A DNA stretch of 64,000 nt, taken from positions 3,514,001 to 3,578,000 of the forward strand of contig NZ_CP043311.1 of assembly GCF_008807375.1 (NCBI RefSeq), in the 5' to 3' direction. Under the pieces are notes generated by a model. It was not told the DNA's origin, ran no database searches, and saw only the letters and a program-made list of their open reading frames with translations. This stretch comes from Pseudomonas lalkuanensis. GTDB lineage: Bacteria > Pseudomonadota > Gammaproteobacteria > Pseudomonadales > Pseudomonadaceae. A program made the position numbers and the translations under genes. Of the stretch, positions 1 through 7,944 are shown one piece after another; position 1 is the stretch's first letter, and every line of letters begins with the position of its first letter.

Positions 1-7
1 TGGCTGC

Positions 8-1342
8 TCAGGCGAATTCGTGTGTGTTGGCTTCGAACAGCACCACTTGCCAGGGTCCCACCAGCGCCGCCTGGCCGGGCACCACGATGCAGAGTTTCTG
101 CTCGGGATCGAACCACTCCCCGGCGGCCTGGAGTACGAACAGGCGGGTGTCTTCACCCACGCTGTAGGCGACCTGCTCGGCGCGGCTCATGGATTGGTGC
201 GCCAGGCCGCTCATGCGCTGGCGCGCGAGGGTAGGCACCTGGCCCTGGGAAGCGATGATGGCCTGCCCCAGCCAGTAGAAGGCCGACTGCTCGCCGGCCC
301 CGGCCGGCATGCGCAGGCCGATCACCAGGCGCTGGCGGCGCGACTGGGTATCGGGCAACTGGATTGCGAAGCCTTGCTCCACCTGGTCGAAAGCCAGGGT
401 GCGATAGCCAACCCGCACACGGGTCAAGGCATGCTCCAGCCAGTCCAGCACTTCGTCGTAGCCGCGCTTGAGGTCGAGGTAATCCAGGGGTGCGAAGGCC
501 GGCACGCCGGCCACCGGGTCAAGCGCGCACCAGGCGCCGGCCATGCCCACCAGCAGGCCGTGCAGGCGGTCCGGCGCGGCCACCCGGCTGTTGAGCGCCG
601 CCTCCACTTCCGGCAGTCGCGCCCAGAGCGCGGTGAGCTGCCGACGGGTTTCAGCCATGTCGTCATGGTTACCGGCCTGCTCGGCCTGGCGCAGTCGGCC
701 GGCGAGGAACAGGCACTTCTCCCGCGTGCGGGCGCAGAGCGCGGCGACGGATCGGCCCAGGACGGATTCGGGAAGAATGCGCGGCGTTGGCGCCACATAG
801 GCCTGGCGGACGAAGCCGCCGCCCTCCTTGGCGATGCGCAATAGCGGCAGACAGATGGAATCGGCGCGGCCTGTCTCGGTCACCAGTCGCGCGGCGGGCC
901 GCCAGACCAGGATGGGTTCGGGGTGTTCGCCGCTGGCCAGATCCGGCACCGCGTCGCCCACCGCCGATTGCAGGCGGCCACGCAGCGGCAGCACCTGGCC
1001 GCCACGGCCCAGCGGATTGACGGCGAGAAAGACGGTGGCGCTGGAAGTCGCGGACTGGGCGATGGCGGCGCTCACGTCCAGTTCCAGCACCGTGCCCTCA
1101 CCCGGCTTGATGCTCACCGGCAGGCCATCGGGCAGGATGGCTTCCAAGGCAAGTACGCGCACCAGGCCAGCGCTGAGGGCAGCGGGGTCGAGTTCGAGTT
1201 GGGAAATGCCCCAGAACCATGGATTGCCGGCTTGGGCGAAATGGGCGGCGAGAACCTCCGCGCGCAACCCTTGCAGCTGGAAATGCTGGGGCAACAACTG
1301 CATGCCCTCATGCCAGCACACCGCGTCAGGCAGAACTTTCAT
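8..1342 (-). CDS. tssK: Type VI secretion baseplate subunit TssK
   Basis: This 444-residue protein matches the TssK family in length and in its N-terminal signature (MKVLPDAVCWHEGMQLLPQHFQ; the WHEGM...PQHFQ pattern is typical). TssK is a trimeric cytoplasmic baseplate protein that joins the TssF/TssG wedge to the TssL/TssM membrane complex. The start at 1342 is the only methionine ahead of the conserved N-terminus. It lies 65 nt downstream of tssJ on the same strand, so the two are probably co-transcribed, and the order tssJ-tssK diverging from tssB matches the P. aeruginosa HSI-III cluster as I recall it. tssL and tssM would be expected beyond the left edge of the window. Confidence 0.96.
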   Translation of the reverse strand: MKVLPDAVCWHEGMQLLPQHFQLQGLRAEVLAAHFAQAGNPWFWGISQLELDPAALSAGLVRVLALEAILPDGLPVSIKPGEGTVLELDVSAAIAQSATSSATVFLAVNPLGRGGQVLPLRGRLQSAVGDAVPDLASGEHPEPILVWRPAARLVTETGRADSICLPLLRIAKEGGGFVRQAYVAPTPRILPESVLGRSVAALCARTREKCLFLAGRLRQAEQAGNHDDMAETRRQLTALWARLPEVEAALNSRVAAPDRLHGLLVGMAGAWCALDPVAGVPAFAPLDYLDLKRGYDEVLDWLEHALTRVRVGYRTLAFDQVEQGFAIQLPDTQSRRQRLVIGLRMPAGAGEQSAFYWLGQAIIASQGQVPTLARQRMSGLAHQSMSRAEQVAYSVGEDTRLFVLQAAGEWFDPEQKLCIVVPGQAALVGPWQVVLFEANTHEFA

Positions 1343-1407
1343 ACCACTCCCCTTCGACGTCCGACGTTGTCGCGAGCTCGACGCCCTGTTGCTTCAGGGG
1401 CCTTCCG

Positions 1408-1881
1408 TCACTGCTCGTTCTCGCTCAGCAAGCGCATTTCCCTGCTATCGAACCTGAGCCAGGCACGGCTCTGCTCATCCAGCCTCAGGCGGTGAGCACC
1501 GGGTGTGTTATAGCCGGCAAAGACCAAAAGTCCAGCCGCGCTATCACCCGCCAACGGGAACTCGCGAGCCTCCATGAATTGCCCGGGAACCAGCTCCAGG
1601 CTCCAGACGGAAAACTGCTTCTGGTAGTCGCGGCGGTATTGCTCGCGATCGGTGAACCACTGCCGCGCAGTGATGCCGGAAAGCACCTTGAGCAACTCGG
1701 GATCGCGCACGGCGATGAAGTCGACGGCGATGGGGGTATCGTCGTTGGCGCGCGCGGCGACGTCCAGGGTCAGGTTGTCCAGTTGGACCCGCGGCCCGAG
1801 AAGATCGGAGCAGCCTCCCAACAGGATCGCCGCGGCCAGCAACACGAATTTCGAGGTGGAAATGAAACGTCCCTGCTTCAT
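1408..1881 (-). CDS. tssJ: Type VI secretion outer-membrane lipoprotein TssJ
   Basis: This 157-residue lipoprotein has a basic N-terminus, a hydrophobic stretch and a lipobox LLGGC with the acylated cysteine at residue 24. TssJ anchors the TssJLM membrane complex to the outer membrane from the periplasmic side. The length and the position directly before tssK, divergent from tssB, match Lip3/TssJ of HSI-III-type clusters. The residue after the cysteine is Ser, which does not signal inner-membrane retention. The family assignment rests mainly on lipobox, size and position, because TssJ proteins diverge strongly. Confidence 0.88.
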   Translation of the reverse strand: MKQGRFISTSKFVLLAAAILLGGCSDLLGPRVQLDNLTLDVAARANDDTPIAVDFIAVRDPELLKVLSGITARQWFTDREQYRRDYQKQFSVWSLELVPGQFMEAREFPLAGDSAAGLLVFAGYNTPGAHRLRLDEQSRAWLRFDSREMRLLSENEQ

Positions 1882-1939
1882 GGTGGTCTGATTCCGGTTT
1901 GCGTTTGCAAATTTATAGACCTGTTCTAGCGTGTCTGAG

Positions 1940-1962
1940 TAGTTCGTCGGACAGACGAACTA
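1940..1962. promoter_or_regulatory. Perfect 9-bp inverted repeat in the tssJ/tssB divergent promoter region
   Basis: The arms TAGTTCGTC and GACGAACTA are separated by the 5-nt spacer GGACA. The repeat sits between the divergent tssJ and tssB starts, about 60 nt upstream of tssJ and 125 nt upstream of tssB. It could be a dimeric-regulator operator for both arms of the cluster or an RNA hairpin in a leader. There is no following T-run, so a terminator is unlikely. Confidence 0.55.
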
Positions 1963-2087
1963 GAGGGATCGCCAAGGACAGGCTTGCGTGTAGTTCCCCC
2001 CTGTCGCGTCGTGATCCAGCAAGGGAGTGCGATGACAGGACAAGTCCGATGCATTGCGCTCGTGTCAATGCACCGGAGCCCACCAAC

Positions 2088-2636
2088 ATGGCCGAAAGCA
2101 CGCAGCACAAACTGGACCGGGTTCGCCCGCCCCGCGTACAGATCACCTACGACGTCGAAATCGGCGACGCCATCGAGAAGAAGGAGCTGCCGCTGGTCGT
2201 GGGCATCCTCGCCGACCTCTCGGGCAAGCCCGAACACCCCCTGCCCAAGCTCGCCGAGCGTCGTTTCACCGAGATCGATCGCGACAACTTCAACCAGGTC
2301 CTCCACTCCATCGCGCCGCGCGCCACCCTGCAGGTGGACAACACCATCACCGGCGACGGCAGCAAGCTGAATGTCGAGCTGCGCTTCAAGGACATGGACG
2401 ATTTCGAGCCGGTGAACATCGTCAAGCAGATCACGCCCCTGCGCCGCCTGTTCGAGGCCCGCCAGCGCCTGCGCGACCTGCTTACCAAGCTGGATGGCAA
2501 CGACGACCTCGACAAGCTGCTGCAGGAAGTGGTGAGCAACACCGACGGCCTGCAGGAGATCAAGTCCGCCCGTCCCGAATCCGAAGCCGCCGCGCCCGAG
2601 GGCGAAGGCGAAGCACCGGCCGAACCCCAGGCCTGA
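2088..2636 (+). CDS. tssB: Type VI secretion contractile sheath small subunit TssB (VipA)
   Basis: This 182-residue protein pairs with TssC to form the contractile sheath around the Hcp tube. The N-terminus MAESTQHKLDRVRPPRVQITYDV with the RVQITYDVE motif is typical of TssB/VipA, as are KELPLVVGILADLSG and the acidic/Ala-rich C-terminal tail. The frame is open further upstream, but ATG 2088 has GGAG at 2075-2078 and gives the normal family length. tssC follows 31 nt later. This is the first gene of the plus-strand operon. Confidence 0.96.
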   Translation: MAESTQHKLDRVRPPRVQITYDVEIGDAIEKKELPLVVGILADLSGKPEHPLPKLAERRFTEIDRDNFNQVLHSIAPRATLQVDNTITGDGSKLNVELRFKDMDDFEPVNIVKQITPLRRLFEARQRLRDLLTKLDGNDDLDKLLQEVVSNTDGLQEIKSARPESEAAAPEGEGEAPAEPQA

Positions 2637-2667
2637 TCCGCAGCCCGACTTCCCGGAGGAATAGCCC

Positions 2668-4146
2668 ATGGCAACAGAAGCCGGTGCCAACAGCGAGAGC
2701 ACCACTCAGACCCTGACCCTGCTCGACCGCATCATCGCCGAGGGCCGCATGGCCCATGACGACAGCCAGCAGGACTACGCCCGCGACATGCTCGCGGAGT
2801 TCGCCACCCAGGTCCTCGACGAAGGCATGGCCATCGACAAGGACACCGTGGCCATGATCAACGACCGCATCAGCCAGATCGACGAACTGATCAGCGCCCA
2901 GCTCAACGAAGTGCTGCACCACCCAGAGCTGCAGAAGCTGGAAGCCTCCTGGCGCGGCCTGCACCTGCTGGTGCAGAACACCGAGACCAGCACCCGCCTG
3001 AAACTGCGCCTGCTCAACGTCACCCAGAAGGAACTGCAGACCGACCTGGAGAAGGCCGTCGAGTTCGACCAGAGCGCGCTGTTCAAGAAGATCTACGAAG
3101 AGGAATACGGCACCTTCGGCGGCCATCCGTTCAGCCTGCTGGTGGGCGACTACAGCTTCGGCCGCCATCCCCAGGACGTGGCCCTGCTGGAGAAACTCTC
3201 CAACGTCGCTGCCGCGGCCCACGCGCCCTTCATCGCCGCCGCCAACCCGAAGCTGTTCGACATGAATGCCTTCACCGAGCTGGCCGTGCCCCGTGACCTG
3301 GCGAAGGTCTTCGAGAGCCAGGAGCTGATCAAGTGGCGCAGCTTCCGCGAGAGCGAAGACTCGCGCTACGTCTCCCTGGTGCTGCCGCACTTCCTCCTGC
3401 GCCTGCCCTACGGCCCGGACACCCTGCCGGTGGACGGCATGAACTACGTGGAAGACGTCAACGGCACCGACCACTCCAAGTACCTCTGGGGCAACGCCGC
3501 CTGGGCCCTGGCCCAGCGCATCACCGAGGCCTTCGCCAAGTACGGCTGGTGCGCGGCGATCCGTGGTGCCGAAGGCGGTGGCGCGGTGGAAGGCCTGCCG
3601 GCCCACACCTTCCGCACCAGCTCCGGCGACCTGTCGCTGAAATGCCCGACCGAGGTGGCCATTACCGACCGCCGCGAGAAGGAACTCAACGACCTCGGCT
3701 TCATCGCCCTGTGCCACAAGAAGAACAGCGACCTCGCGGTGTTCTTCGGCGGCCAGACCACCAACAAGGCCAAGCTCTACAACACCAACGAAGCCAACGC
3801 CAACGCGCGCATCTCGGCCATGCTGCCCTACGTGCTCGCCGCCTCGCGCTTCGCCCACTACCTGAAGGTCATCATGCGCGACAAGGTGGGCAGCTTCATG
3901 ACCCGCGACAACGTGCAGACCTACCTGAACAACTGGATCGCCGACTACGTGCTGATCAACGACAACGCGCCACAGGAGATCAAGGCCCAATACCCGCTGC
4001 GCGAGGCGCGGGTGGATGTCTCGGAAGTGGCCGGCAAGCCGGGTGCGTACCGGGCGACCGTGTTCCTCCGCCCCCACTTCCAGCTGGAGGAACTGACCGC
4101 CTCGATCCGCCTGGTGGCCAGCTTGCCACCGCCGGTAGCGGCCTGA
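2668..4146 (+). CDS. tssC: Type VI secretion contractile sheath large subunit TssC (VipB)
   Basis: At 492 residues this is full-length TssC. Conserved features include LHHPELQKLEASWRGLHLLV near the N-terminus, the GGHPFSLLVGDYSFG block, the mid-protein LPYGPDTLPVDGMNYVED and the C-terminal sheath region (DYVLINDNAPQEIKAQYPLR). TssC and TssB interlock as protomers of the sheath, which contracts to fire the Hcp tube and is later disassembled by ClpV. A GGAGGAA ribosome-binding site sits 8 nt before ATG 2668. An unusually strong GC hairpin separates it from hcp. Confidence 0.97.
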   Translation: MATEAGANSESTTQTLTLLDRIIAEGRMAHDDSQQDYARDMLAEFATQVLDEGMAIDKDTVAMINDRISQIDELISAQLNEVLHHPELQKLEASWRGLHLLVQNTETSTRLKLRLLNVTQKELQTDLEKAVEFDQSALFKKIYEEEYGTFGGHPFSLLVGDYSFGRHPQDVALLEKLSNVAAAAHAPFIAAANPKLFDMNAFTELAVPRDLAKVFESQELIKWRSFRESEDSRYVSLVLPHFLLRLPYGPDTLPVDGMNYVEDVNGTDHSKYLWGNAAWALAQRITEAFAKYGWCAAIRGAEGGGAVEGLPAHTFRTSSGDLSLKCPTEVAITDRREKELNDLGFIALCHKKNSDLAVFFGGQTTNKAKLYNTNEANANARISAMLPYVLAASRFAHYLKVIMRDKVGSFMTRDNVQTYLNNWIADYVLINDNAPQEIKAQYPLREARVDVSEVAGKPGAYRATVFLRPHFQLEELTASIRLVASLPPPVAA

Positions 4147-4152
4147 CCCGAG

Positions 4153-4179
4153 CCGCCCGCCGGCAGCCCCGGCGGGCGG
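4153..4179 (+). promoter_or_regulatory. 11-bp GC-only hairpin between tssC and hcp
   Basis: CCGCCCGCCGG at 4153-4163 pairs perfectly with CCGGCGGGCGG at 4169-4179, leaving a 5-nt loop. It begins 7 nt after the tssC stop and ends 46 nt before hcp. No T-run follows, so it is not a canonical terminator. A processing or mRNA-stabilising role, raising Hcp relative to upstream genes, is an inference. Confidence 0.6.
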
Positions 4180-4225
4180 GCACCACGCTCTTCTCCAGAC
4201 TTTCCAGATTCAGGAGTTCCACTCA

Positions 4226-4723
4226 ATGGACGCGATCATTCTCGACCTCGGCGACGACATCAAAGGCGACAGCCTGCTCGAAGGCTTCACCGACAAGATC
4301 GAACTGATGTCGTACAGCCACAACGTGGCCATGCAGGTCACCAACGACGTCAGCAACTCGGAACGCACCTCCGGCCGCCCGCACATCGGCGAGTTCACCG
4401 TGACCAAGTTCATCGACACCTCCACCCCGTCGCTGAACGAATACTGCTGCGCCGGCAAGCCCATCACCACGGCGAAGGTCACCATCGGCCGCAACGCCGC
4501 CGAGGGCGACGGCAAGATCCTGCCCTTCATCGTCTACACCATGGATAACGTGGTGCTGTCCAACGTCAGCGTCAGCGGCGGCGCCGGCGGCAAGCCGGTG
4601 GAAACCCTGTCGATGAACTTCACCAAGATCAAATGGGAGCTCACCGCGCAGAAGGACGATGGCACCAAGGAAGGCACCGCGGCCTCCACCTGGGACCTGG
4701 CTTCCAACAAGGTGGTCAAGTAA
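4226..4723 (+). CDS. hcp: Type VI secretion tube protein Hcp
   Basis: This 165-residue protein is the hexameric ring subunit of the expelled tube and can also carry small effectors in its lumen. It starts MDAIILDLGDDIKGDS, typical of the HSI-III-type Hcp group, with the conserved IGEFTVTKFIDTSTP segment. The C-terminal half reads MNFTKIKWELTAQ, matching the usual Hcp strand pattern (FTKI.W.Y). The gene lies between tssC and tssE, as in HSI-III clusters. No C-terminal extension is present, so this is a plain structural Hcp. Confidence 0.96.
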   Translation: MDAIILDLGDDIKGDSLLEGFTDKIELMSYSHNVAMQVTNDVSNSERTSGRPHIGEFTVTKFIDTSTPSLNEYCCAGKPITTAKVTIGRNAAEGDGKILPFIVYTMDNVVLSNVSVSGGAGGKPVETLSMNFTKIKWELTAQKDDGTKEGTAASTWDLASNKVVK

Positions 4724-4738
4724 GCGCGGCGCCCGGCC

Positions 4739-5179
4739 ATGTCGGATGCCGGCCTGCTTGCGCCGCTGTTCGAGCGCCTCGCCGCCCAGGCGGACGAGGC
4801 GCCTGCCTGCGACCACGAGGCCCTGGCGGAGTCCGTCCGCCTGGAGCTGGCGCGGCTGCTCAACACCCGCCGCGCCAGTGCCAGGAGCGGCCGCCCGCTG
4901 ACCATCCTCGACTACGGCATCGGCGACTGGAGCGCCCTGCAGGCGTACCGTGGCGATGACCGGCGCCAGCTGGTACGGGACATCCGCGCCGCCGTGCAGC
5001 ACTTCGAACCCCGCCTGCAACTGACTTCGGTGGAAGCCGACCCGGCGCCCGGCCAGCCCCAGCGGCTGCGCATCCGCCTTGGCGGCAGCCTGCGCAGCGG
5101 CCAGCGCACCTGGCCGGCGGTGTTCATCATCGACAACGACGACGAGGGCCTCGAGGTGCGCCATGAGCGACTCGATTGA
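4739..5179 (+). CDS. tssE: Type VI secretion baseplate subunit TssE (gp25-like)
   Basis: This 146-residue protein is the T4 gp25-like baseplate component that initiates sheath polymerisation. It contains the GRPLTILDYGIGDWSAL region and the HFEPRL segment, equivalent to the EPR motif of gp25-like proteins. It starts 15 nt after hcp and overlaps the start of tssF by 17 nt, indicating translational coupling within the baseplate block tssE-tssF-tssG. Confidence 0.93.
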   Translation: MSDAGLLAPLFERLAAQADEAPACDHEALAESVRLELARLLNTRRASARSGRPLTILDYGIGDWSALQAYRGDDRRQLVRDIRAAVQHFEPRLQLTSVEADPAPGQPQRLRIRLGGSLRSGQRTWPAVFIIDNDDEGLEVRHERLD

Positions 5180-6962
5180 CCCGGAACTGCTGGACTACTA
5201 CCAGCGCGAACTCACCTGGCTGCGCCATGCCGGCGCCAGCTTCGCCGCCCGCTACCCCAAGGTCGCCCGGCGTCTGGAACTGGCCCCCGGCGAATGCCCG
5301 GACCCGCACGTGGAGCGCCTGCTCGAAGGCTTCTCCCTGCTGACCGCACGCCTGCAACGCCGTCTCGACGACGACTACGCCGAGTTCAGCGACGCCCTGC
5401 TGGAACAGCTCTACCCGCTGGCCCTGCGGCCAATCCCCTCCTGTGCCATCGTCCAGTTCGAGCCGGACCCGACCCAGGGCAGCCTGGCCGAGGGCTACCG
5501 GATGCCACGCGATACGCCGCTGTTCGTCACCACCAGCCAGGGCGCCAGCGTGCACTTGCGCACCACCGCCGAAGCGGTGCTCTGGCCCGTGCGCATCGGC
5601 CAGGCGACCCTGCTGGACGGCGACGAGGCGGTAGCCCTGACCGGGCGGCCGGATGCCCGCGCAGCCCTGCGCCTGGAACTGCACTGCCTGGGGGAATTCG
5701 ACTGGGCACAGTTGCCCGTCCGCCAATTGCGCCTGCACCTGGCCGCCTCGCCGGTGACCAACGCCGCGCTCTTCGATCTGCTCGGTGCCCACAGCCTCGG
5801 CATTCACTGCGGCGTGCCCGGCCAACCGCTGCTGCCCTGCCCCGGAGAACCGCAACTGGTGGGTTTCGCCGACGACCAGGCGCTGCTTCCCGAAGAAGAA
5901 GGCCAGCATCCGGGCCTGCGGCTCTTGGCCGAGTACTTCACCTTTCCCGACAAGTTCGCCTTCTTCGATATCCCGATCCAGCCACCGGCAACCGGCGGTC
6001 GCGACTGCGTCCTGGTGATCGCCTTCGACCGCGCCCCGGCCGGCCGCCCGCACCTGCAAGCCGATGACCTGCGCCTGGGGTGCGCGCCCGTCATCAATCT
6101 GTTCCCGCGTACCTCCGAGCCCCTGCGCCCGGATGGCACCCGCAGCGAGTACCGCCTGGTGGCCGACGCCCACCGCGAAAGCAGCGTGGAGATCCACAGC
6201 ATTCGCTCCGTACGCGCCGCCTCGCCGCGCGGCGTGAGTGCCGTGCCGGCCTATTACGGCCATGCCCATGGCGCAGGCGCTGCGGGTGCCGGACTCTACT
6301 GGCACGCCCGCCGGGTGCAGGGCATGAGCCCGAACCGCCGTGGCACCGACATGCTGCTGAGCCTGGTGGACACCGGCTTCGACCCGCTGCTGGATGCGCC
6401 CGAATACAGCCTGACCGCCGAACTGCTGTGCACCAACCGGCACCTGGCGGAGAACCTTCAGGCCGGCACACGCCTGGGCTTCGAGCGCCCCGGCCCTGTC
6501 GCCCGTGCCAGCCTGCGCAATCCGCCCAGCCCGCAAAGCCTGCCGCGGCTGTCCGGCGAATCGCGCTGGCGCATGGTCTCGCAACTCACCCTCAATCACC
6601 TCTCGTTGGTGGAAGGCCCGCAGGCGCTGGACGCCCTGCGCGAAATGCTCAACCTGCACAATCTGCGCGACGAAGGCAGCGCCCGCCGGCAGATCGACGG
6701 CATCGCCCGGCTCACTTGCGAACGGGTGGTGGCGCGGGTCGGCGACGACGCCTGGCGTGGCTGGCGCAATGGTCTCGAAGTGCGGCTCAGCCTCGACCCG
6801 CAGCATTTCGCCGGTGCCAGCTCCGTGCTGTTTTCCGCCGTGCTGGCGCAGTTCTTTTCCCTTTACGCGACCGCCAACCGCTTCGTGCGGACCGTGCTGG
6901 TCGATGGCGACAAGGAGGTCAGGACGTGGCAACCCCAGGCCGGCATGCCCCTTTCCCTCTGA
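5163..6962 (+). CDS. tssF: Type VI secretion baseplate subunit TssF
   Basis: This 599-residue protein forms the baseplate wedge with TssG. The N-terminus MSDSIDPELLDYYQRELTWL is diagnostic (the LL.YY..EL..L pattern), followed by FAARYPKVARRLEL and CPDPHVERLLEGFSLLTARL. An upstream in-frame methionine exists, but ATG 5163 gives the family N-terminus and overlaps tssE by 17 nt. The C-terminal end overlaps tssG by 37 nt. Confidence 0.96.
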   Translation: MSDSIDPELLDYYQRELTWLRHAGASFAARYPKVARRLELAPGECPDPHVERLLEGFSLLTARLQRRLDDDYAEFSDALLEQLYPLALRPIPSCAIVQFEPDPTQGSLAEGYRMPRDTPLFVTTSQGASVHLRTTAEAVLWPVRIGQATLLDGDEAVALTGRPDARAALRLELHCLGEFDWAQLPVRQLRLHLAASPVTNAALFDLLGAHSLGIHCGVPGQPLLPCPGEPQLVGFADDQALLPEEEGQHPGLRLLAEYFTFPDKFAFFDIPIQPPATGGRDCVLVIAFDRAPAGRPHLQADDLRLGCAPVINLFPRTSEPLRPDGTRSEYRLVADAHRESSVEIHSIRSVRAASPRGVSAVPAYYGHAHGAGAAGAGLYWHARRVQGMSPNRRGTDMLLSLVDTGFDPLLDAPEYSLTAELLCTNRHLAENLQAGTRLGFERPGPVARASLRNPPSPQSLPRLSGESRWRMVSQLTLNHLSLVEGPQALDALREMLNLHNLRDEGSARRQIDGIARLTCERVVARVGDDAWRGWRNGLEVRLSLDPQHFAGASSVLFSAVLAQFFSLYATANRFVRTVLVDGDKEVRTWQPQAGMPLSL

Positions 6963-7942
6963 GCCGGCGCCTGCGCGACGAGCCGCAGGCCTTCGAGTTC
7001 CTGCAGGCGCTCCTGCTGCTGGAGCGCGAACGGCCGGACGCCGAAGCACTTGGCCGCAGCAGCGCGCCCCAGGGTGAAGCGCTGCGCCTGCGCGGCCCGC
7101 TCACACCCACCTTCGCCGCCAGCCAGGTGGAGCGCCTGGAGGAAGAGCCCGGCCAGCCGCCCGTCCTGACCACTCCGGTGTTCGGTCTTGGCGGCCCCGA
7201 CGGCCCCCTGCCCTACGCGTACCAGGAATGGTTGCAGCAACAGGCGAAGCAGAAGGATCACGCCCCAGCGGAATTCCTCGACCTGTTCCAGCACCGCCTG
7301 CTCAGCCTGCTCTACCGGGTGCTGGGCAAGCATCGCCTGGCCCTGGGCTTCCGCGCTCCCGATGACTCGCCGGCCCACGACCAGTTACTGGCCCTCTGCG
7401 GCCTGCTGCCCGATGCCCTGCAACACCGCCTGGCCCTGCCGGACGCTGCGGTGACCGCGCGCACCGCGCTGTTCGCCGGTGGCCGTCGCTCTCTCGCCGG
7501 CTTCGCCGCGCTGGTGCGCCACCAATTCAATGTCGCCGTGCGCTACGAGGCGTACCAGGGAGGCTGGCGCGAAATCCCGCCGGCCAGCCGCAGCCTCCTG
7601 CAACGCAAAGGCCGCAACCTGGGGCTGGGCCGCGATGCCATCGCCGGCACCCGCGTGTGGGACGAGCACGCCGGCATCCGCCTGACCCTCGGCCCGCTGA
7701 GCAACGCGCGCGCGCGAGACTTTCTCCCCGGCGGCAGCGAGCACGTGCGGCTCGCCAGTCTGGCCGCGCTCTACTTCGGCCCGGACCTGGACTGCGCCTT
7801 GCGCCTGCTGGTCCGTCCCGGCTCCCCGCTGTGCCTGGACCCCAGCCAACCGCCGCGCCTGCGCTGGAGCGGCGGGCTGCAATTGCGCGGCGAAGCCCTG
7901 CAACAGATCGACACTCGCTTGCGCCAGACGGAGGTGGCCTGA
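6926..7942 (+). CDS. tssG: Type VI secretion baseplate subunit TssG
   Basis: I place the start at GTG 6926, giving 338 residues. An AAGGAGG ribosome-binding site lies at 6912-6918, and the protein then begins MATPGRHAPFPLSRRLRDEPQ, leading into the typical FEFLQALLLLER helix. The frame is open far upstream, but that part runs inside tssF. The LLYRVLGKHR and FLPGGSEHVRLASLAALYFG segments fit TssG (the F.P.G.....L..L...Y.G block). TssG completes the TssF2G wedge that contacts TssK. It overlaps tssF by 37 nt and is followed 2 nt later by clpV. Confidence 0.94.
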   Translation: MATPGRHAPFPLSRRLRDEPQAFEFLQALLLLERERPDAEALGRSSAPQGEALRLRGPLTPTFAASQVERLEEEPGQPPVLTTPVFGLGGPDGPLPYAYQEWLQQQAKQKDHAPAEFLDLFQHRLLSLLYRVLGKHRLALGFRAPDDSPAHDQLLALCGLLPDALQHRLALPDAAVTARTALFAGGRRSLAGFAALVRHQFNVAVRYEAYQGGWREIPPASRSLLQRKGRNLGLGRDAIAGTRVWDEHAGIRLTLGPLSNARARDFLPGGSEHVRLASLAALYFGPDLDCALRLLVRPGSPLCLDPSQPPRLRWSGGLQLRGEALQQIDTRLRQTEVA

Positions 7943-7944
7943 CC

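Noticed and set aside
2560..4077. A 505-codon minus-strand frame opposite tssC
   Set aside because: No motifs and no ribosome site; tssC is intact on the plus strand.
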